In this document: piece by piece, positions 60,646-64,000 of the stretch
Layout: each line of letters opens with the position of its first letter
Position numbering within the stretch: the stretch's first letter is position 1
Source of the DNA: Mycobacterium sp. ST-F2
GTDB lineage: Bacteria > Actinomycetota > Actinomycetes > Mycobacteriales > Mycobacteriaceae
Assembly: GCF_001905655.1 (NCBI RefSeq)
Contig: NZ_JMHT01000053.1
Span: 46,587-110,586, forward strand
DNA length: 64,000 nucleotides
Direction of reading: 5' to 3'
Position numbers and translations under genes: made by a program
Notes under the pieces: model-generated
What the model saw: only the letters and a program-made list of their open reading frames with translations
Told to the model about the DNA's origin: nothing
Databases searched by the model: none

Positions 60646-61963
60646 CTCGATCAGTACGGACGATCCGGTGGTCATCGTCGGGATGGCGGTCGAAGCCCCG
60701 GGCGACGTGGACAGCGCCGAAAGTTATTGGCAGTTGCTGTCTTCCGGGCGCGAGGCACTGAGCACCTTCCCCGAGGACCGCGGCTGGGCCGTGCGCGACC
60801 TGCTCGCGGGCTCACGCCGCGACGGGTTCAAGCGCATCCACAACCGCGGCGGATTCCTGGCCGGTGCAGCACTGTTCGATCCCGCCTTCTTCGGTATCTC
60901 GCCGCGGGAGGCGGTGGCCATGGATCCGCAGCAGCGCGTCGCGCTGCGCGTGACGTGGCGGGCGCTGGAAAACGCCGGCATCAACCCCGATGATCTGGCC
61001 GGGCATGACGTCGGCTGCTACATCGGCGCCTCGGGCGCCGGATACGGCCCCGATCTCGCTGAATACTCCGACCTGACCGGGCACCTGATCACCGGGACGT
61101 CGCTGGGGGTGATCTCCGGACGGATCGGCTACCTGCTGGGCCTCGATGGGCCGGCGCTGACGATCGACACGTCGTGCTCGTCGGCGCTGACCGCGTTCCA
61201 CACCGCCGTGCAGGCACTGCGCTCGGGAGACTGCAGCATGGCGCTGGCCGGTGGCGTATGCGTGATGGGATCGCCGGGTTACTTCGTCGAATTCGCCAAG
61301 CAGCACGCCCTCTCGGACGACGGACACTGCCGGCCGTACAGCGCGCAGGCCAGCGGCACCGTGTGGGCCGAAGGCGCCGGCATGTTCGTGCTGGCACGAA
61401 AGTCGGTGGCGCAGCGGGGCGGTCACCGCGTGCTCGCGGAGGTCCGGGCCAGCTGCCTCAATCAGGACGGGCGCAGCACCGGATTGACCGCGCCGAGCGG
61501 GCCGGCGCAGGCGCGGCTGTTCGGCCGCGCGCTCGATCTCGCCGGCGCCCGGCCCGACCAGATCGGGATGATCGAAGGGCACGGTACCGGGACCAAACTC
61601 GGGGACCGGACCGAATTGAACTCGCTGGCCCAGACCTACGGTGCCACCGCACCCGGCCAGGGCGCGGTCCTGGGTTCGGTGAAATCCAATGTCGGACACA
61701 GCCAGGCCGCCGCTGGTGCGCTCGGCCTGGCCAAGGTTCTGGTGTCCGCCGAGCACGCCACCATCCCGGCAAGCCTGCACACCGCGCAGGCCAGCGCCGA
61801 AATCGACTGGAGCGCACAGGGACTGCGGCTCGCCACCGATCACACCCCCTGGCCCGCTGTCAACGGGGAGCGCCTCGCCGCGGTCTCGGCTTTCGGCATG
61901 AGCGGCACCAACGCGCACGTCGTCGTCGCGATGCCCGTCCAGATAGAGGAGCAGGTGGCGTGA
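60635..61963 (+). CDS. mbtC: Mycobactin ketosynthase MbtC
   Basis: A 442-residue beta-ketoacyl synthase, the condensing part of the split mycobactin PKS. The catalytic Cys is at ~181 in DTSCSSALTAFH, with His at ~316 (EGHGTGTK) and ~355 (KSNVGHSQAA). It begins at GTG inside the end of mbtT. Its TGA overlaps the mbtD ATG by one base. It would work with MbtD on the acyl chain of mycobactin. Confidence 0.94.
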   Translation: MRADSISTDDPVVIVGMAVEAPGDVDSAESYWQLLSSGREALSTFPEDRGWAVRDLLAGSRRDGFKRIHNRGGFLAGAALFDPAFFGISPREAVAMDPQQRVALRVTWRALENAGINPDDLAGHDVGCYIGASGAGYGPDLAEYSDLTGHLITGTSLGVISGRIGYLLGLDGPALTIDTSCSSALTAFHTAVQALRSGDCSMALAGGVCVMGSPGYFVEFAKQHALSDDGHCRPYSAQASGTVWAEGAGMFVLARKSVAQRGGHRVLAEVRASCLNQDGRSTGLTAPSGPAQARLFGRALDLAGARPDQIGMIEGHGTGTKLGDRTELNSLAQTYGATAPGQGAVLGSVKSNVGHSQAAAGALGLAKVLVSAEHATIPASLHTAQASAEIDWSAQGLRLATDHTPWPAVNGERLAAVSAFGMSGTNAHVVVAMPVQIEEQVA

Positions 61964-64000
61964 TGAGCCTTTCCCGCTTTCCCGACGGCCGCGTACCCGT
62001 CCTGCTCAGCGCGCACACCGAAGAACTCCTGGCCGCCGAGGCGACCGGTGTCGCCGACTACCTGGACCGGGCCGGTGCTGTGGGCATGGGTGCGGTGGCC
62101 GCGATGCTGTTGCGGCTCCGTCGTCGACGCCGGTTCCGGGCCGTGGTGCGGGCCCATGACGCCGCCGAGTTGGCCGCCGCGCTGCGGGCACTGGCGGCAG
62201 GGGAGGAGCATCCCCTGGTCGCGGTCTCCTCGCGGACCGCAGCGCCGCGGACGGCTTTCGTGTTCCCGGGCAACGGCGGCCAGTGGCCGTCGATGGGCAC
62301 CGACGCATACCGGCAGTTGCCGGTGTACCGGGCCGCGGTCGACCGGTGTGCCGACGCGTTCGTCGCGGCAGGCATCGACTCGCCGCTGGCCTTCCTGGTG
62401 GACCCGGTCGACCGGGAGTGGACGCAAATCCACAGTCAGAGCGCGCAGTTCACGCACGCCGTGGGCCTGGCGTCGGTGTGGAAGGCCCTGGGCATCGAGC
62501 CCGACGTCACACTGGGGCACAGCCTCGGCGAGATCGCCGCGGCATATGTCGCCGGTGCCATGACGCTCGCGGAAGCCGTCGCCGTGGTCATCGCCCGGGC
62601 GGGCGCATTGGACAGCCTGGCCGGTGATTTCGGTGCCGCGAGCCTGGGTGTGAGTGTCGACGAAGCGCTGCAAGCGGTTTCGGACGCCGCCGGCTGGATG
62701 GAACTGTCCGTGGTCAACTCGTCGGCCTCGGTGGTGGTGTCGGGGGACCGCGGCGCGGTCGCAGACCTGGTGTCCGACCTGCAATCGCGCGGCCGCTTCG
62801 CGCGCGTCATCGCCATGAGCTTCCCCGCCCACACCAGTGCGCTGGAACCGCTGCGGGCACAGCTGCTGGCCGGTGTGCCTGCGGGTCAGTTCCGTGCCGG
62901 GACAGTGCCATTCATCGGATCGGTGACCGGCGCGACCATCGTGGCGGGTACGGAATTCGGCGAGTACTGGTACCGGAACCTGCGGCACACCGTCCGCTTC
63001 GACCGGGCCGCCGCCGCCGCGCGCGACAACGGCGTCGAGGCCTTCGTCGAGATGTCGGCACACCCGGCGCTGCTGCACGCGCTCGCCGATACCGATGCGC
63101 CGGTCATCGTCGGGTCGGGACGCCGCGACGAAAACCTCGCCGACGTGCTGTCCGACAACATCGCCACGGTGGCCGTGTCCGACCCCGGTTACGACTGGGC
63201 CGGGCACATCGAGCCGAATCAACCCATGCTGCACAGATTTCCGCATGCGCCCATGGCGGCGATGCACCTCTGGGCCACGCCCGAACCGCTGCCCCCGGTG
63301 GCCGGGCTGACGGTCAGCGCCGAGCAGTGGCTGCCACAGCCGGACGAGACCGTGCCGCTGATCATCCGGCGCGCCGCGGTACTCGAGTTGCCGGGACCGC
63401 GCGGTGAGCTCGCCGACCATCTGCGCGACGGCGTGCGGGCCAATCTCGGCACGGTGCTGGTCGAGCCGGCCGACGCCGATCTGCTCATCGTCGTCGCACC
63501 AATGCTCGACCACCCCGATACCGAGGCGGCGATCACCGACCTCGCCGAGCTGATCGGCGACGGTCTGTGCGACTATCCGAACGCCATTGGGCCGCAATGC
63601 ACCGAAGTGTGGTTGGTGACGGTCGGCGGCGAGCACGTGCGCGACGACGAGCCGGTGGCGCTGCCGGCCCAGGCGGCCCTCGCCGCCATGCACCGCGGCA
63701 TCGGGTTCGACCATCCCGACCAGTCCTTCCGCCATCTGGACCTGGCGTCCTGGGAACTCGACGTGCCCGGGGCGTCCGCCGTCGTCGAGACCATGCTGGG
63801 CACCGGTACAGAAGTGGCCCTGCGGGATTCGCAACAGTACCGACGAGGCTTTGAGACCCTGCCGGATGCGGATGCACCGGCGCCCGGTCTGCTGGACAAC
63901 GTCGTGATCACCGGCGGCAACGGTGCGGTCGGCCTGCATTTCGCGCGGACCCTTGCCGCGGCGGGGGGCCGCCCCCCCCCGCGGGCGGGGGCCCCCGGGC
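61963..64000 (+). CDS. mbtD: Mycobactin polyketide synthase MbtD, right end cut
   Basis: The first ~679 codons are present. An acyltransferase domain has GHSLGEIAAAYV (Ser ~187) and the downstream VVNSSASVVVSGDRGAV region. After a linker, the ketoreductase NADPH site NVVITGGNGAVG begins near residue 646. The carrier domain lies past the edge. It is translationally coupled to mbtC. The final ~12 codons lie in suspect sequence. Confidence 0.9.
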   Translation, partial: MSLSRFPDGRVPVLLSAHTEELLAAEATGVADYLDRAGAVGMGAVAAMLLRLRRRRRFRAVVRAHDAAELAAALRALAAGEEHPLVAVSSRTAAPRTAFVFPGNGGQWPSMGTDAYRQLPVYRAAVDRCADAFVAAGIDSPLAFLVDPVDREWTQIHSQSAQFTHAVGLASVWKALGIEPDVTLGHSLGEIAAAYVAGAMTLAEAVAVVIARAGALDSLAGDFGAASLGVSVDEALQAVSDAAGWMELSVVNSSASVVVSGDRGAVADLVSDLQSRGRFARVIAMSFPAHTSALEPLRAQLLAGVPAGQFRAGTVPFIGSVTGATIVAGTEFGEYWYRNLRHTVRFDRAAAAARDNGVEAFVEMSAHPALLHALADTDAPVIVGSGRRDENLADVLSDNIATVAVSDPGYDWAGHIEPNQPMLHRFPHAPMAAMHLWATPEPLPPVAGLTVSAEQWLPQPDETVPLIIRRAAVLELPGPRGELADHLRDGVRANLGTVLVEPADADLLIVVAPMLDHPDTEAAITDLAELIGDGLCDYPNAIGPQCTEVWLVTVGGEHVRDDEPVALPAQAALAAMHRGIGFDHPDQSFRHLDLASWELDVPGASAVVETMLGTGTEVALRDSQQYRRGFETLPDADAPAPGLLDNVVITGGNGAVGLHFARTLAAAGGRPPPRAGAPG
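63960..64000. other. Low-complexity G/C-only tail, probably a sequence artefact
   Basis: The last ~41 bases contain no A or T, with runs of 6 G and 10 C. They disrupt the otherwise normal ketoreductase coding pattern. This looks like an assembly or read-end error. Confidence 0.75.

Noticed and set aside
1..64000. CRISPR arrays, tRNA genes, insertion sequences
   Set aside because: No regularly spaced repeats, tRNA-like sequence or transposase motifs were seen on either strand.

Overview
The window is high-GC actinobacterial DNA, almost certainly from a rapidly growing Mycolicibacterium. The evidence is the gene order (proA, nadD, rsfS, gpgP, octT, degV, comEA, comEC, holA, rpsT, lepA, subI-cysTWA, sirA-cysH-che1, hemW, mycobactin genes), which follows the Mycobacterium backbone. 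Many genes also have a TANNNT-type -10 hexamer 6-8 bases before an ATG or GTG, the arrangement of mycobacterial leaderless transcripts. No rRNA, tRNA, transposase, prophage or CRISPR array was seen.

Layout. 1-8944: a cut cytochrome P450, ribokinase, proA, a MoxR/VWA pair, then the tightly overlapped run nadD-rsfS-gpgP-octT-degV. 8941-14572: an accessory block with a second P450 and its small partner, a large LuxR-type ATPase regulator and a frameshifted flavin monooxygenase; an 18-base hairpin occurs in opposite orientations on both sides of the regulator/monooxygenase pair. 14585-20942: an amine-dehydrogenase-like reductase, comEA-comEC (two DnaA-box-like sites upstream), a glutamine-synthetase-like gene, holA and rpsT. 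21161-28588: the ATP-grasp/alpha-E/transglutaminase trio, a CBS protein, a GNAT gene between inverted repeats, a PemK-like gene, and lepA, which appears to start at ATC.

28645-47842 is a sulfur region. It holds an MddA-like methyltransferase, a family 2A encapsulin (SrpI type) with its cysteine desulfurase cargo, a divergent TQXA (thioester-like) gene, trehalase, the sulfate ABC transporter subI-cysT-cysW-cysA, cysE-cysK, the Kup potassium transporter, and sirA-cysH-che1. Three short leader peptides with clustered Cys codons lie upstream of the TQXA gene, subI and sirA. They match the known mycobacterial class of cysteine-responsive attenuators. The leader before the TQXA gene is the most striking: its Cys codons are complementary over 10 bases to the segment just before the TQXA start codon. 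The encapsulin, the TQXA protein, mature SubI, CysT, CysW, CysA, CysE and CysK contain no Cys apart from the SubI lipobox, and the desulfurase contains only its catalytic Cys. Together this suggests a cysteine-starvation response in which sulfate import, sulfite reduction, cysteine synthesis and an encapsulated desulfurase are made from sulfur-poor proteins.

48008-64000: hemW, two small secreted or membrane-anchored proteins, then the mycobactin locus. mbtI has a strong IdeR box. mbtA lies in an operon with two uncharacterised membrane-protein genes. mbtB, a stand-alone thioesterase (mbtT), mbtC and the start of mbtD run to the right edge. The last ~40 bases are pure G/C and look like poor-quality contig-end sequence.
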